From assembly GCA_016763955.1 (NCBI GenBank), contig JAESSU010000037.1:1-6164 (forward strand): a stretch of DNA of 6,164 nucleotides. Reading direction: 5' to 3'. The DNA is from Phycisphaeraceae bacterium (lineage in GTDB: Bacteria; Planctomycetota; Phycisphaerae; Phycisphaerales; Phycisphaeraceae). The translations under genes and the position numbers were made by a program. This document shows, in pieces, positions 5,879 through 6,164 of the stretch; position 1 is the first letter of the stretch; each line of letters starts with the position of its first letter. The notes beneath the pieces were generated by a model, which did no database searches, was not told the origin of the DNA, and worked only from the letters and a program-made list of their open reading frames with translations.

Positions 5879-5918
5879 GGGGGGGGAATCCGGGAAATTC
5901 CGGGGCCTTGCGGAGGGG
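5879..5918 (+). other. G-rich tract with quadruplex potential upstream of uvrA
   Basis: G runs lie at 5879-5886 (eight G), 5892-5894, 5902-5905 and 5915-5918. They are separated by 5, 7 and 9 bases, and TCCGGG-like units recur three times. Splitting the G8 run gives four G3 tracts with loops of 2, 5 and 7 bases, which fits the common G-quadruplex pattern. GGAAT (5885-5889) and ATTCC (5897-5901) also form a small inverted repeat. The 286-bp gap 5732-6017 otherwise holds the rpsR terminator and the uvrA start signals. Confidence 0.5.
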
Positions 5919-5936
5919 CTAAAATTTACCTAACAT
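5908..5936 (+). promoter_or_regulatory. Candidate promoter for uvrA
   Basis: TTGCGG (5908-5913) and TAACAT (5931-5936) are 17 bp apart, at the edge of the G-rich tract. The predicted leader is about 75 nt. The -35 box matches mainly in TTG, and the -10 box matches four of six positions. Confidence 0.4.
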
Positions 5937-5944
5937 ATTAAAGC

Positions 5945-5962
5945 GTTCGACAGGATGTCAAC
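5945..5962 (+). promoter_or_regulatory. Imperfect palindrome near the predicted uvrA transcription start
   Basis: GTTCGACA (5945-5952) and TGTCAAC (5956-5962) form an inverted repeat with one bulged C and a 3-nt centre. It lies 9-26 bp after the candidate -10 box, a usual operator position. uvrA is a common LexA target, so an SOS operator is possible. The sequence does not match an SOS box that I know with certainty. Confidence 0.25.
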
Positions 5963-6017
5963 GTTGCTTTGTGATTTTTTTTGATGACGGGGCTAGCCGA
6001 AGGATTGGGACGATTTG

Positions 6018-6146
6018 ATGTCTAAAAAAACCATTTCCATCCGTGGTGCCAACGAGCACAATCTCAAAAAGATTGACTTGGATATCTGGAATAACATTTG
6101 CGCTATTAATCATTGTAGCTCTTTCTTTTCTTTTCCGTTCATCTGA
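6018..6146 (+). pseudogene. uvrA: UvrA, N-terminal fragment only; homology ends abruptly
   Basis: ATG 6018 opens with MSKKTISIRGANEHNLKKID, then LDI. This is the very conserved start of UvrA, the damage-recognition ATPase of nucleotide excision repair. A full protein is about 940 residues, and the next residues should lead through a Pro and about ten more into the Walker A loop. Instead, after LDI (codons end at 6086) the frame reads WNNICAINHCSSF and stops at TGA 6144-6146. No Walker motif is present. GGGA (6007-6010) or AAGGA (6000-6004) could serve as ribosome binding site. Sequence after 6086 is about one third GC. Possible causes are an inserted element beginning near 6087, a genomic rearrangement, or a chimeric contig or clone. 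The upstream promoter-like signals look intact, which favours a recent or artificial break. Confidence 0.75.
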
Positions 6147-6164
6147 TTTTTGATATGCGAGTTC

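Noticed and set aside
5738..5941. 67-codon frame after rpsR
   Set aside because: It runs straight through the rpsR terminator stem and the poly-G tract, starts at TTG with no ribosome binding site, and has no recognisable features.

Overview
The window looks like a bacterial chromosome segment from a Gram-negative-type rod or from a PVC-group organism, most likely Planctomycetota and perhaps Phycisphaerae. That placement is an inference. It rests on the style of the bS18 and Nif3 proteins, a lone rpsR that is not in the usual rpsF-rpsR-rplI cluster, and mreBCD without mrdA/rodA. GC content is moderate. Several long G runs lie on coding strands.

Layout. Positions 3-245 (+) hold the C-terminal end of an unrecognised single-pass membrane protein. 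A 186-bp leader follows, with candidate promoters and a hairpin. Next is a cell-shape cluster: mreB (432-1484, TTG start), a 216-bp structured spacer, mreC (1701-2573), mreD (2570-3148) and a previously unlisted 44-codon membrane microprotein gene (3145-3279). mreC/mreD and mreD/microprotein each overlap by ATGA, so these three genes are probably translationally coupled. A perfect 12-bp hairpin (3324-3354) separates this cluster from a convergent minus-strand gene (3431-4060) for an unrecognised coiled-coil protein. Divergent from that gene is a 372-aa Nif3-family dinuclear-metal protein (4155-5273). It is followed by bS18 (rpsR, 5492-5731), which has its own good sigma-70-type promoter and a strong intrinsic terminator. 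After a G-rich spacer, uvrA begins at 6018, but its homology stops after 23 codons (about 6086).

Function. MreB filaments, MreC and MreD form the inner-membrane scaffold that guides lateral peptidoglycan synthesis. The coupled microprotein occupies the place where PBP2/RodA genes often lie, so it is a candidate extra component of that complex. The other genes are housekeeping: ribosome (bS18), metal-binding Nif3 and nucleotide excision repair (UvrA).

Best leads: the 44-aa mre-linked microprotein, an in-frame slippery G8 tract that could make an MreC-MreD fusion, and the abrupt break in uvrA. The uvrA break may be an insertion or an assembly/cloning chimera. I see no CRISPR array, tRNA, rRNA or complete mobile element.
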